Assembly: GCF_033096445.1 (NCBI RefSeq)
Contig: NZ_AP028155.1
Location: 1,245,880 to 1,309,879, forward strand
Origin: Butyricimonas faecihominis
Lineage (GTDB): Bacteria > Bacteroidota > Bacteroidia > Bacteroidales > Marinifilaceae
DNA length: 64,000 bases
Direction of reading: 5' to 3'
A program made the translations under genes and the position numbers. A model generated the notes under the pieces. The model worked only from the letters and a program-made list of their open reading frames with translations, was not told the DNA's origin and ran no database searches. Below, in pieces: positions 7,541 through 16,512 of the stretch (within the stretch, counting starts at the first letter, position 1; each line of letters opens with the position of its first letter).

Positions 7541-9229
7541 TTAATCAACAATATCCAAATAAATACTTTCTTGAGCGTAAGGATAAAATTCTTTATCAGT
7601 ACTTGCCCTCTCTTTCAATTGCGGGTCAAGTTGTATAGCTTTCTGTAAAGCAACAGCCATTGCCTGTACATCTTTTACTCTTGCAGCAGCCACGGCCATC
7701 ATGTAATACTCGTACCCTTCTGTCAGGTTCAACTTCTTCAAAGTCTCCAAGGCAGCACGATTATCATTAGCCATCAACTGAGCGTAAGCCAGATTCACAT
7801 TCGGCATCGCTTTCAAATAAGGAATAGCCTTATTATACTCTTTATCTTTCAATAACAACATCCCCAAGTTATACTTCGCCTCATTCTTTATAGAAGCTTT
7901 CGTATACATATCTTTAGCCTGAGTATTATTCCCTTCATTTTGATAAACAATCCCAAGATTATTCAGCACTTCCGGTTTTTGATTAATTACAGCTGCCGAT
8001 TCCAGTAACTTTTTAGCTTTTCTGTAATCCTTGTTACGGATAGCGATGACAGCCAAATCATTCAACAAATTTACATCCGTACGAGCTGACAAAACTGAAG
8101 TCTCTTGTAATTGAGGTACGTAATAAGTTGTCACCTGATCCTCCACCTGCATCACTTCGGGCACGGCATAGAAAACGTAGAAATCGGCCCGCCGCAATGT
8201 CGGAAGAATCACATCTTTCAATTCCGGTACAGTCTTAATATATGATTCCAAAACAGCCTCCCGTTTCTGTAAATTCGGGGCATTCTGCAAATCCTTCACG
8301 ATTTGTGCCTTATTCTTTAAGTTGGAATCATTCAACAACATATACAGACCTTCCCAATTCTCGCTCACCGTGTTGGAAACGATAAATTTAGTATCTTTTG
8401 CCATCGGCGTGTTAGCCAATCCCAAATCTTTCATGAAATAAGCCTTGGCCGTATTGAAACGATTCGTGGTCAAATTCTTGTTTAATCTTTCCGGTCCTTC
8501 CGGAGAGCTGGAAACGTACATTAACATATTGGTAATCTTGGCATTCTTGTCTGCCAGAATTTTCTTCATCTCTTGGGCTGCCTGTGCCATGACAGACGAT
8601 TTTTTCTGCGCATCTGTAATCACGGATTTAGATAACGGGAATAACACGTACCCACTAATGATTCCCACACCTGTTGCCGGAACATCTTTCACAAAAGTTT
8701 CAGTAAACAAAGGAATTGCATCCGGATTGTTCGGTAGAGAATACATGTATGTTTTCCATTCCTTCACCCCATTCGTGTTTAATATAGCCGGAGTAAACGC
8801 AACAGTTTTATTTCCCATGATCGCCTCTATATCAGCGATTAGTACCCCTTTTTGCATGCCGTCACGATAAGGGAATGATAAATTATAAGTTCCCAGCGTG
8901 TTTCCTTTATATTCCACCACCGGATAATTAGTTCCTTTCACCTTCTCACCTTGGAAATAAAGCGGTTCCATCGCTTCTTCCCCACCGGGATATTGCATTT
9001 TAGGAGTCACTTTCAAAATTAACTTTTTATAAAACTGCTTGGGAGCAAAAGCAATATTATAATTAAAATTCACAACCCCATCCACCGCAGTCAACTGCTG
9101 AGGAGAAACTTTCCCCACAATTGCCGTTTCGATGGCCTCTCTCTCCAACTTCTTCATGGTATTACACCCCACCATCAAGAAAGAGAGCATCAAAATAACT
9201 CCACTCGTTATCAAAGATAATTTTCTCAT
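7541..9229 (-). CDS. Lipoprotein with OmpA-like region and TPR repeats
   Basis: Protein of 562 aa. An N-terminal lipoprotein signal ends in FLMVGC (Cys about 22), so the protein should be anchored in the envelope. Residues about 195-275 resemble an OmpA C-terminal-type region (ITDAQKKSSVMAQAAQEMKK, then SSSPEGPERLNKNLTTNRF). The last 170 residues carry at least four tetratricopeptide-like helical pairs (RKAKKLLESAAVINQKPEVL, then NNLGIVYQNEGNN). I infer a structural or scaffolding role at the periplasmic face of the outer membrane. No better assignment is possible. It is a single gene, converging with ruvC and divergent from glsA. Confidence 0.7.
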   Translation of the reverse strand: MRKLSLITSGVILMLSFLMVGCNTMKKLEREAIETAIVGKVSPQQLTAVDGVVNFNYNIAFAPKQFYKKLILKVTPKMQYPGGEEAMEPLYFQGEKVKGTNYPVVEYKGNTLGTYNLSFPYRDGMQKGVLIADIEAIMGNKTVAFTPAILNTNGVKEWKTYMYSLPNNPDAIPLFTETFVKDVPATGVGIISGYVLFPLSKSVITDAQKKSSVMAQAAQEMKKILADKNAKITNMLMYVSSSPEGPERLNKNLTTNRFNTAKAYFMKDLGLANTPMAKDTKFIVSNTVSENWEGLYMLLNDSNLKNKAQIVKDLQNAPNLQKREAVLESYIKTVPELKDVILPTLRRADFYVFYAVPEVMQVEDQVTTYYVPQLQETSVLSARTDVNLLNDLAVIAIRNKDYRKAKKLLESAAVINQKPEVLNNLGIVYQNEGNNTQAKDMYTKASIKNEAKYNLGMLLLKDKEYNKAIPYLKAMPNVNLAYAQLMANDNRAALETLKKLNLTEGYEYYMMAVAAARVKDVQAMAVALQKAIQLDPQLKERASTDKEFYPYAQESIYLDIVD

Positions 9230-9327
9230 AGTTCTCTTTTTTTGCGTTTAACTTATTCTATCCATTAAAAATGTTCATATTTTTCAATTCATATCCTCTC
9301 TAACGAATTTTATTGAATAAGGTTTTT

Positions 9328-9335
9328 TATCTTTG
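9328..9335 (+). promoter_or_regulatory. -7 box of glsA-glsB
   Basis: TATCTTTG fits TAnnTTTG, 40 bases before the glsA start. A purine-rich AAGGAG lies further down in the leader, 18 bases before the ATG, too far for a normal Shine-Dalgarno. Confidence 0.6.
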
Positions 9336-9375
9336 TCAAAAGTTTTGAAACAAGGAGATTCAATTCACATTTATT

Positions 9376-10191
9376 ATGGAAGAAACGGTTAAACCGATAT
9401 ATATTGAACAGCTTTTTAAAAGTAAGAATCCGAAGTTAGCCCGCTGGATTCCGAAATTCGTCTATTCATTTTTAAAACGTGTGATCTGCCAAGACCAGAT
9501 TAACGACTTCATCTCTAAATATGGGGATCAAAAAGGTTTGGATTTTGCCGAAGGTATCTTAGAATATCTTGATATTTCTTACATTATCGAAGGTAAAGAG
9601 AATTTACCCGATCCCAACGGACGCTACATTTTCGCCGCTAACCATGCACTGGGAGGGCCGGATGGTATCATTCTGATCTCTTTCTTAGGGAAAATATATA
9701 AAAAACTTAAATTCCCGGTAAACGATTTGTTGATGAACCTCAAGAATCTGAATAATATCTTTTTACCGGTTAACAAGCATGGAGCCTTGGCCAAAGAAGC
9801 TGCCGTGGATTTGGAAAACGCATTTGCCTCCGATGCCCAGATCATCACCTTCCCTGCCGGAATGGTAAGCCGCAAAGTTAAAGGTGTGATTCAAGACTTA
9901 GAATGGCAAAAAAGTTTCGTGGTTAAAGCAGTCAAATACCAACGAGACATTATTCCGATACGGGTAAAAGCGGAAAATTCAAAATTCTTTTATAATTTAG
10001 CAAACTTTCGTACCAAAATAGGGCTAAAGGTTAATCTGGAAATGATGTATCTTCCCAAGGAAACATTCAACAAGAAAGGTTCAACTTTTACCCTTGTCAT
10101 CGGGAAACCCATTAAATGGGAAACGCTGGACAAGAGCAAAACCCCGAAAGAGTGGGCGGAAGAGATAAAGAATATTGTCTATCAATTATAG
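9376..10191 (+). CDS. glsA: Lysophospholipid-type O-acyltransferase of glycine lipid synthesis
   Basis: Protein of 271 aa of the PlsC/LPLAT superfamily in its hemolysin-like branch. The catalytic His-Asp pair is in AANHALGGPDG (about residues 87-97), and a second acceptor-binding block is FPAGMVSRK. In Bacteroides thetaiotaomicron the homologous pair glsB-glsA makes N-acyl and then O-acyl glycine lipids. The gene is followed after 12 bases by the N-acyltransferase, which supports this role over a glycerophosphate acyltransferase. It probably works at the cytoplasmic face of the inner membrane. Start ATG at 9376. Confidence 0.82.
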   Translation: MEETVKPIYIEQLFKSKNPKLARWIPKFVYSFLKRVICQDQINDFISKYGDQKGLDFAEGILEYLDISYIIEGKENLPDPNGRYIFAANHALGGPDGIILISFLGKIYKKLKFPVNDLLMNLKNLNNIFLPVNKHGALAKEAAVDLENAFASDAQIITFPAGMVSRKVKGVIQDLEWQKSFVVKAVKYQRDIIPIRVKAENSKFFYNLANFRTKIGLKVNLEMMYLPKETFNKKGSTFTLVIGKPIKWETLDKSKTPKEWAEEIKNIVYQL

Positions 10192-10203
10192 TCTACATAA
10201 ACT

Positions 10204-11157
10204 ATGCAACCAGTCATCTATCCTGTAAACAAAGCGAAATTATTAGCAGAACTGACAGAAGAAAGATTCATTCGTAAAACCAACAAAGGGGGAAACGAGA
10301 TCTATTCGTTCAATGCTTTCAACAGCCCTAACTTGATGAAAGAGGTGGGAAGATTACGGGAATTAACTTTCAGGACTGCCGGGGGGGGTACTGGAAAAGA
10401 GGTAGACATTGATCCGTTTGATGTTGACGAACAGGTTCCCTACCAGCAATTAATCGTATGGGACCCGAAAGAGCAGGAAATCCTAGGCGGGTACCGGTAT
10501 ATTTTATGTGACAACCTTCCTTTAAATCAAGAGGGAGAACCCAACTTGGCCACGACTGAATTATTCCGTTTCTCCGAGGCTTTCAAAAAGCAATATCTCA
10601 CTAAAATGATCGAGTTGGGGCGTTCTTTCGTACAACCTTTGTACCAGTCTACAAAAATGGGACGCAAATCCCTGTTCGCCTTGGATAACTTGTGGGACGG
10701 TCTGGGCGCTCTTACCGTGGAGAATCCGGGTATGGAATACTTCTTCGGGAAAGTAACCATGTACACCAGTTTCAACATAGAGGCCCGTGACATGATCCTG
10801 TATTTCATGCGAAAGTATTTCAAAGACACGGAACGACTTGTCGAGCCGATTACTCCGTTGGAAATTCATATTGATGACAATAAACTCGGGAAAATACTCT
10901 GCGGAAATAATTATGACGAGGATTATCGAATCCTTTCTCGTTACGTCCGGGAACACGGGGAAAATATCCCCCCGCTTGTAAATGCCTACATGAGCCTGTC
11001 ACCTTCCATGAAATCCTTTGGGACAGCCATAAACCCGGGCTTTGGTGGTGTGGAAGAAACAGCAATTTTGATCAAGATTGCAGATGTATACGAAACCAAG
11101 AAAGCCCGCCACATCTCGACCTATATACCTCGAATACTTCGATTAAGAAAATTCTGA
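10204..11157 (+). CDS. glsB: GNAT-type N-acyltransferase of glycine lipid synthesis
   Basis: Protein of 317 aa similar to OlsB/hemolysin-type acyltransferases (Acetyltransf_5 fold). Visible blocks are REL-TFRTAGGGTGKEVDIDPFD near 60-80, YQQLIVWDPKEQEILGGYRY and the ELGRSFVQP acyl-CoA/ACP loop. In known systems it attaches a 3-hydroxy fatty acid to the amino group of glycine; GlsA then adds the second acyl chain. It is translationally close to glsA. Its stop codon (TGA, 11155-11157) abuts the stop of the convergent exporter gene with no base between them. Confidence 0.82.
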   Translation: MQPVIYPVNKAKLLAELTEERFIRKTNKGGNEIYSFNAFNSPNLMKEVGRLRELTFRTAGGGTGKEVDIDPFDVDEQVPYQQLIVWDPKEQEILGGYRYILCDNLPLNQEGEPNLATTELFRFSEAFKKQYLTKMIELGRSFVQPLYQSTKMGRKSLFALDNLWDGLGALTVENPGMEYFFGKVTMYTSFNIEARDMILYFMRKYFKDTERLVEPITPLEIHIDDNKLGKILCGNNYDEDYRILSRYVREHGENIPPLVNAYMSLSPSMKSFGTAINPGFGGVEETAILIKIADVYETKKARHISTYIPRILRLRKF

Positions 11158-11772
11158 TCAAACAGTCACGAAAATCAGACTGATTCCGATGGCAAAATAG
11201 ACCAACGATTCGATGATATGCATGATCAACGAGAATCGAGCATTTTGCATCAACCGACGTGATAATCGGTCTGCCAGCAAGGCTATCAACGAGAATATAA
11301 CAATGGCCTGCGCCATAAAAAGCAATCCCAGCACCAGTAACTCTCCTGCCGGATTCTCCGTGGCAGGACTTACAAACTGGGGAAAGAATGCAATAAAGAA
11401 CAACAGCACCTTCGGATTTAGTATATTCATCAGAATTCCCTTCCGGTACAGTTTATATTCTACCCCGGCAGCAGTCGGCAAAGCTAACGAATTTTCCTTC
11501 CGGTGGATATATGATTTCACGCCCAAATAAATCAAGTAAGCCGCCCCCATGTATTTCAGTACGCTGAATGCCACCGGAGAATTATATAAAATCAAAGAAA
11601 GTCCCAGACTCACAGCCGCCGTGTGAGCAATTAACCCCGTACACAACCCGCAAGCAAAAATAATTCCCGCTTTCTTTCCCCGGGTAATACTTTGCGTGAT
11701 CACGAATAAAATATCCGGCCCCGGCATCAAAGTCAATAAAATGGCCGCACTTAAAAAACCCAGTATATTCAC
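11158..11772 (-). CDS. LysE/RhtB family amino-acid exporter
   Basis: Protein of 204 aa with six hydrophobic segments. The N-terminus has the family pattern LTLMPGPDILFV, where the PGPD turn is conserved, followed by a GRKAG-like loop (RGKKAGIIFACGL). These transporters export amino acids or related small molecules across the inner membrane; the substrate cannot be told from sequence. The start at 11772 is GTG. It is the last gene of a minus-strand run, 110 bases after phoH across an AT-rich inverted repeat. Confidence 0.88.
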   Translation of the reverse strand: MNILGFLSAAILLTLMPGPDILFVITQSITRGKKAGIIFACGLCTGLIAHTAAVSLGLSLILYNSPVAFSVLKYMGAAYLIYLGVKSYIHRKENSLALPTAAGVEYKLYRKGILMNILNPKVLLFFIAFFPQFVSPATENPAGELLVLGLLFMAQAIVIFSLIALLADRLSRRLMQNARFSLIMHIIESLVYFAIGISLIFVTV

Positions 11773-11773
11773 T

Positions 11774-11881
11774 TGAAAAAACTAAAAGTTGAAAACTAAA
11801 AGATAAAAGTTTAACCCAAAAGATAAAAGCTAACAATCCTAAATCATTGAACTTTTAGCTTTTATCTTTTAGTTTTTATCT
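11774..11881. repeat. Inverted AT-rich repeat between phoH and the LysE exporter
   Basis: Left part AACTAAAAGATAAAAG, right part CTTTTATCTTTTAGTTTTT, separated by about 40 bases. It is the same unit as at 6391-6491 and can fold into a long AT hairpin. It fills the whole gap between the two genes. Confidence 0.65.
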
Positions 11882-13222
11882 TTACAGCAAGTTACTTGCC
11901 ACTTCTGCTAGGTAACTTCTCTCTCCCTTCTCCAGATGCACGTGGGCAAAAATATCCTGTCCCTGCATACGGTCAAACAAATGCGATAAACCATTCGATT
12001 GTCGATCCAAGTAAGGAGAGTCTATCTGGTCAATATCTCCCGTGAATACCATCTTCACGCCCTCTCCCGCACGGGTGATAATCGTCTTTACTTCATGTGG
12101 CGTAAGATTTTGCGCTTCATCCACGATGAAAAAGACATTTGACAAACTCCGCCCCCTGATATAGGCCAGCGCCGAAATCACCAGACGTTCATCTTTCAAC
12201 ATATCCTCAATCAACCGGTTCTCCTGACTATGCATATTATAACGATGCTTGATCACGGCCAGATTATCAAACAAAGGCTGCATGTACGGGCTAACTTTCT
12301 CGTTTACATCCCCCGGCAAATACCCCAAATCCTTGTTTGACAAGGCCACGATCGGACGTGCAAGGTAAATTTGCTCGAATGCTTTGTTTTGTTGCAAAGC
12401 TGCCGCCAAAGCCAATAACGTCTTTCCCGTACCGGCCTTACCGCTCAATGCTACCAACGAGATATTCGGATTCATCAAGGCATCCAGAGCAAACGCCTGC
12501 TCCGAGTTCTTCGGGTAAATACCGAAAGTATTTAGTTTCTCCACTTTTCGCACCACTTTCCGGACGGGATCATAACAAGCCAATACCGAATTACTACCAT
12601 TCTTCAATATATAGTAATTATTTCCTTTAATTTCTTCCTTCGGAAAAAACGTCTCTACCGGAACTCCTGCCTCCCCGCTTTCGTAAAGCTTTGCGATCAA
12701 CTCTTGAGAGAAATCCTCTTTTGTTTCTATACACTTGTTTAACGACATTTCCAAGTCCTTCACCTGATCGGTCTTGTAGTCCTCTGCCAAAATTCCCAGA
12801 GACCTCGCTTTCATCCTCAAATTCATATCTTTCGACACCAAAACGACCTTTTCTCCTTCTCTCTTCTCTGTTACATATTCGGCAATTGCCAATATCCGAT
12901 GATCGGGTATATCCTCGCTAAAAGAATCATTCATTTTGGGAGAGAAAGGCACTCCCGTCTGGATAAACAAACGCCCTCTCCCCTTACCTAACGGCGCTCC
13001 TTTTTGAAAAAAATCTGATCCGGAAATCTGATCCAGTTCCCGGACAAACTCACGGGCATGGTAATTAATCTGGTCATTCCCGCGTTTAAACTTATCTAAT
13101 TCCTCCAATACCGTGATTGGAATAACAATATCATTATCCTCGAAATTGTAGATGGATCTGTAATCGTGTAAAATCACATTCGTATCTAATACAAATGTTT
13201 TCTTATTTTTAGTTTTAGCCAT
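11882..13222 (-). CDS. PIN domain-PhoH ATPase fusion protein
   Basis: Protein of 446 aa (PhoH2/YlaK type). Residues 1-150 are a PIN nuclease domain starting FVLDTNVILHDY, with acidic residues further on (LEELDKF, VSKDMNLRMKA). Residues about 235-446 are a PhoH ATPase: Walker A ALSGKAGTGKTLLALA, Walker B VFFIVDEAQN, then TGDIDQIDSPY. Members unwind and cut RNA in an ATP-dependent way. Full length, ATG start at 13222. It is followed upstream by lepB on the same strand, with a terminator between, so it probably has its own promoter. Confidence 0.93.
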   Translation of the reverse strand: MAKTKNKKTFVLDTNVILHDYRSIYNFEDNDIVIPITVLEELDKFKRGNDQINYHAREFVRELDQISGSDFFQKGAPLGKGRGRLFIQTGVPFSPKMNDSFSEDIPDHRILAIAEYVTEKREGEKVVLVSKDMNLRMKARSLGILAEDYKTDQVKDLEMSLNKCIETKEDFSQELIAKLYESGEAGVPVETFFPKEEIKGNNYYILKNGSNSVLACYDPVRKVVRKVEKLNTFGIYPKNSEQAFALDALMNPNISLVALSGKAGTGKTLLALAAALQQNKAFEQIYLARPIVALSNKDLGYLPGDVNEKVSPYMQPLFDNLAVIKHRYNMHSQENRLIEDMLKDERLVISALAYIRGRSLSNVFFIVDEAQNLTPHEVKTIITRAGEGVKMVFTGDIDQIDSPYLDRQSNGLSHLFDRMQGQDIFAHVHLEKGERSYLAEVASNLL

Positions 13223-13266
13223 AATGTAATTTTTTAAAACAATGACAAGTTACAAAATATAATAAC

Positions 13267-13294
13267 AAAAAAAGCGGCACATGCCGCTTTTTTT
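13267..13294 (-). terminator. Intrinsic terminator of lepB
   Basis: Stem AAAGCGGCA/TGCCGCTTT with A- and T-runs on either side. It overlaps the lepB stop codon (13293-13295), so the end of the coding region is part of the stem-tail. Confidence 0.85.
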
Positions 13295-14672
13295 AATGTA
13301 TGAACCGGAATATCCTGTTCCAACGTATCTTACCCAAGAAAGATTTATCTTTATCCAGAGAAAGCCAGATAAAATAAGCTTTCCCGACAATATGATCTTC
13401 AGGAACAAATCCCCAGTAACGGGAGTCAGCCGAATTGTGACGGTTATCCCCCATCATCCAGTAATAATCCATCTTGAAAGTATATTTATCTGCCGGGGCG
13501 CCGTTAATATATATAACGGAATCCTTGACCTCCAGTTTATTCTCCTCGTATGCCCCGATAATACGGTCATAAAGCGGTAAATTCTCCAACGTCAGGTCAA
13601 TAGTTTCCCCTTTCTTCGGGATCGGTAACGGTCCAAAATTATCACGGGTCCACGGGTAATTCGGGCTATACGGGAATATTTGTCCATCATCCTCTTGATG
13701 ATTCACGGATAAAACATTCGGCATTTTCTTGATCTTCTCTACCATTTCAACCGTCAGAGGCAACACGTAATGATTATTCCCCATATACCCCCCATTAATA
13801 TCTTCCATGGAAATCCCCATCTCTTGCAACTTTACCTTATTAAAGGGAGAATTCACGATAATATCATAATTATATTGCATCTTATCTTTATCCTCCAACT
13901 TCTTCCCGTTCACGTAAAGTACAGCATCCTTCATTTCCAGAACATCCCCCGGAATCCCGACACACCGCTTGATGTAATTCTCCCGCTTATCTACCGGGCG
14001 AGCAATAATCTCGTTCTCCCGCCAAATCTGTTTACGAGCGATAGACCAAGCCTCCTCCGGGGTTACACTCAACCCCTTCTCTTGTGCCACGTACCGAATA
14101 GCAGCCTCCTGTCCCCTGATTTGCGAATAGTAATCCGGGTTTTCCCTTCCGACTACTACCGTATCCCCCGCCGGAAAGTTAAACACGACAATATCTTCAC
14201 GTTTAATCTCTCCCAACCCGGCAATCCGTTTGTAAGGCCATTGAATCAAGTCTGAATAAGCTTTCGTTGACTGGGTGAAAGGCAAGGTATGATGAGTAAA
14301 TGGTACTGACAACGGGGTATTAGGTAATTTCGGTCCGTAAGCCACCTTACTCACGAAAAGATAATCCCCGACCAGCATAGACTTCTCCATGGAGGAAGTC
14401 GGGATCGTGTACGCCTCGAAAAAAAACATACGAATCAACGTAGCCGCGATAATAGCGAAGATCAAAGCATCGATCCACTCCACCGTCTTGGTCTGTTTTT
14501 CCACTCCTTTCTTCTTCCAGAAAGCCCAATGCACCTTCTTCGTGATATAAATATCAAACAGAACAGGCACACCTAATAACAACCACCAGCTCCCGATCCA
14601 TAATGTCCACAGCAGGTACACGAAAAGAACGCACCCTAATTTAAACCATTTATTTGTCAATATCCTACTCAT
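13293..14672 (-). CDS. lepB: Signal peptidase I
   Basis: Protein of 459 aa, longer than the 324 aa of E. coli because of inserts in the periplasmic part. N-terminal hydrophobic segments (about 11-38 and 68-84) anchor it in the inner membrane. The catalytic Ser94 is in IPTSSMEKSML and the general base Lys235 in NYIKRCVGIPGD. The end carries box E, GDNRHNSADSRYWGFVPEDH. It removes signal peptides from exported proteins. It is transcribed with dapB upstream, as is common in Bacteroidetes, although a repeat-rich 220-base gap separates them here. Confidence 0.95.
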   Translation of the reverse strand: MSRILTNKWFKLGCVLFVYLLWTLWIGSWWLLLGVPVLFDIYITKKVHWAFWKKKGVEKQTKTVEWIDALIFAIIAATLIRMFFFEAYTIPTSSMEKSMLVGDYLFVSKVAYGPKLPNTPLSVPFTHHTLPFTQSTKAYSDLIQWPYKRIAGLGEIKREDIVVFNFPAGDTVVVGRENPDYYSQIRGQEAAIRYVAQEKGLSVTPEEAWSIARKQIWRENEIIARPVDKRENYIKRCVGIPGDVLEMKDAVLYVNGKKLEDKDKMQYNYDIIVNSPFNKVKLQEMGISMEDINGGYMGNNHYVLPLTVEMVEKIKKMPNVLSVNHQEDDGQIFPYSPNYPWTRDNFGPLPIPKKGETIDLTLENLPLYDRIIGAYEENKLEVKDSVIYINGAPADKYTFKMDYYWMMGDNRHNSADSRYWGFVPEDHIVGKAYFIWLSLDKDKSFLGKIRWNRIFRFIH

Positions 14673-14682
14673 ATATTTTTTG

Positions 14683-14906
14683 ATTTATGATTTTAGATTT
14701 TAGATTTAAACCGCACAAGACCAACGTTTTAACTACCCCCTCTAACTCCCCCTTACACAGGGGGAGGATACCGCCACACTGTTACATCGTAGTGCCTTCT
14801 TGCGTCCGTCTCTCCCCTTGTGTAAGGGGGAGCCGGAGGGGGTAGTCCTTTCATTCTAAATTCTAAATTTTAAATTCTAAACTACTTTAAACTCTAAATT
14901 TTCAAC
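14683..14906. repeat. Repeat-rich gap between dapB and lepB
   Basis: It contains TTTAGATT-type repeats at both ends (14683-14709 and 14855-14906) around a paired-hairpin inverted-repeat element (listed separately). A module CCGCACAAGACC follows the first repeat, resembling CCGCACAAGGCC near 39047. Confidence 0.65.
14732..14846. repeat. 115-bp paired-hairpin inverted-repeat element
   Basis: Two 35-base arms (14732-14766 and 14812-14846) are near-complements, differing at about four positions. Each arm contains its own small palindrome of the form CTCCCC..GGGGAG. The spacer is 45 bases. It contains no ORF. The architecture matches a second element at 60891-61021. Confidence 0.75.
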
Positions 14907-15613
14907 AAGTCTTCCATTCCAAAAACACCTTTTTTCCCCATCAGGAATTCAGCTGCCATCACGGCTCCCTGGGCAAAGCCATCCCGGGAATAAGCGGAAT
15001 GGTATATCTGAATTTCGTCCACGTTCGATTTATAAGTTACCGTATGGATTCCCGGAACTTCTCCTTCTCTTTTGGCTTTTATGGGCAACTCTCCCGCACC
15101 AACCGCCCCTTCATCCAGTACCCAAGACGAGTATTCCGGATGCTCTTTCAAAATATCTTTTACCAAAGTAATAGCTGTTCCACTGGGAGCATCCAGCTTG
15201 TGAATGTGATGGGTTTCCTCGATAGAAACTTTATAATCGGAAAATCGAGCCATGGTCTGAGCCAACCAGCGATTCAAATGAAAAAATATATTCACCCCGA
15301 TACTATAATTGGACGCGTAAAAGAATGCTCCCCCCAATTGCTCGCGTGACATCATCACTTCGCTCCATCTTTCCAGCCATCCCGTCGTACCGGATACCAC
15401 CGGAACATGATTACGGAAACACCAATTGTAATTATCGACTGCCACGATCGGGGTTGTAAATTCAATCGCAACATCAGCCTGTTTCAATTGATCATCCGTA
15501 CACGCTGCCCGGTTATTCTCATCCACGATCAACACGACTTCATGCCCGCGATTACGAGCCACACGCTCTATCGTTTTCCCCATTTTCCCGTATCCAAGTA
15601 ATGCAATCTTCAT
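14894..15613 (-). CDS. dapB: 4-hydroxy-tetrahydrodipicolinate reductase
   Basis: Protein of 239 aa, the short form usual in Bacteroidetes. It reduces the DapA product to tetrahydrodipicolinate for lysine and diaminopimelate synthesis. The N-terminal nucleotide-binding loop is LLGYGKMGKT, and the catalytic and substrate-binding block is ETHHIHKLDAPSGTA. Start ATG at 15613. The last codons and the TAG stop (LLKI-stop) lie in an AT-rich repeat that continues into the gap. Confidence 0.95.
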   Translation of the reverse strand: MKIALLGYGKMGKTIERVARNRGHEVVLIVDENNRAACTDDQLKQADVAIEFTTPIVAVDNYNWCFRNHVPVVSGTTGWLERWSEVMMSREQLGGAFFYASNYSIGVNIFFHLNRWLAQTMARFSDYKVSIEETHHIHKLDAPSGTAITLVKDILKEHPEYSSWVLDEGAVGAGELPIKAKREGEVPGIHTVTYKSNVDEIQIYHSAYSRDGFAQGAVMAAEFLMGKKGVFGMEDLLKI

Positions 15614-15670
15614 TATATTGAATTAAAAATAATGTACCACTATTTTACAAAGGTAATATTTAAAAATAAA

Positions 15671-15696
15671 AAAAGGCCACCCGCGGGCAGCCTTTT
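15671..15696 (-). terminator. Intrinsic terminator after rplT
   Basis: On the minus strand AAAAGGC pairs with GCCTTTT, with a CCCGCGGG palindrome in the loop, followed by a run of T. It ends the thrS-infC-rpmI-rplT group and separates it from dapB. Confidence 0.82.
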
Positions 15697-15713
15697 CTGA
15701 TATTTTATAATTA

Positions 15714-16067
15714 CTAAGCTAACTCTTTCACTTTCGCAACGATTGCTTTGAAAGCTTCCGGTTGATTCATAGCCAGATCAGCCAGAACTTTACGGTTCAT
15801 GTTTACCTCGGCTTTATGAACTAAGCCCATAAACTTAGAGTAAGACAAACCTTCCATTCTAACTGCGGCGTTAATTCTCTGAATCCACAACGCTCTAAAT
15901 TCTGATTTTTTCTTCTTTCTGTCACGGTACGCGTACGTTAAGCCTTTTTCATACGTGTTTTTGGCAACCGTCCAGACATTTTTTCTTGCACCAAAGTTAC
16001 CTCTGGTTTGACTTAAAACCTTTTTTCTACGTGCTCTTGAAGCAACGGCATTTTTAGCTCTTGGCAT
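15714..16067 (-). CDS. rplT: 50S ribosomal protein L20
   Basis: Protein of 117 aa, standard length, starting [18 protein letters not shown]. It is a large-subunit assembly protein and, in many bacteria, the translational regulator of its own operon. The order infC-rpmI-rplT is conserved, here on the minus strand, with 83 bases between rpmI and rplT. Confidence 0.97.
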   Translation of the reverse strand: MPRAKNAVASRARRKKVLSQTRGNFGARKNVWTVAKNTYEKGLTYAYRDRKKKKSEFRALWIQRINAAVRMEGLSYSKFMGLVHKAEVNMNRKVLADLAMNQPEAFKAIVAKVKELA

Positions 16068-16150
16068 AATCTTTTGTTTTTTGAATGTTAGCGTCCCTCA
16101 AGGAACTTAACTAGCGTAACATCCTGGTTAATTACTGTTTTTTTAATTTC

Positions 16151-16345
16151 TTAGATACAAAGCATTTTTCTCACTGTTGCGTCGTTAGCCACGTCAACGA
16201 TAGCTGTATGAGTCAAATTTCTTTTTCTCTTGGTTGCTTTTTTGGTCAAAATATGACTTTTAAAAGCATGTTTTCTCTTGATCTTCCCGGTCGCAGTCAA
16301 AGTAAATCTTTTCTTTGCACTGCTCACACTCTTCATCTTTGGCAT
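16151..16345 (-). CDS. rpmI: 50S ribosomal protein L35
   Basis: Protein of 64 aa beginning [20 protein letters not shown], the L35 signature, and rich in Lys/Arg. It lies between infC and rplT in the conserved order. The 167-base gap to infC is filled by AT-rich repeats, so an internal promoter or terminator may exist there. Confidence 0.96.
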   Translation of the reverse strand: MPKMKSVSSAKKRFTLTATGKIKRKHAFKSHILTKKATKRKRNLTHTAIVDVANDATVRKMLCI

Positions 16346-16389
16346 TTGTTCTAATTTTAATTTGTTTCAGAATATATGTAATTATAAAA

Positions 16390-16509
16390 TATCCAGTATC
16401 AATTTTAGATTTAATGATTTCAGATTTCAGATTGAAAAATCCAATGATGGAATGATTTTAGATTCACAGATCTATTCATTCTAAATTCTAAACTTTAAAT
16501 TCTAAACTT
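16390..16509. repeat. TTTAGATT-type repeats between infC and rpmI
   Basis: Direct and inverted copies (TTTTAGATTTAATGATTTCAG; ATTCTAAATTCTAAAC) fill most of the gap and stop 3 bases from the infC stop codon. Confidence 0.6.
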
Positions 16510-16512
16510 CCA

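Noticed and set aside
14732-14846. Insertion-sequence ends
   Set aside because: No transposase, no target-site duplication that I can see, and only 45 bases between the arms.
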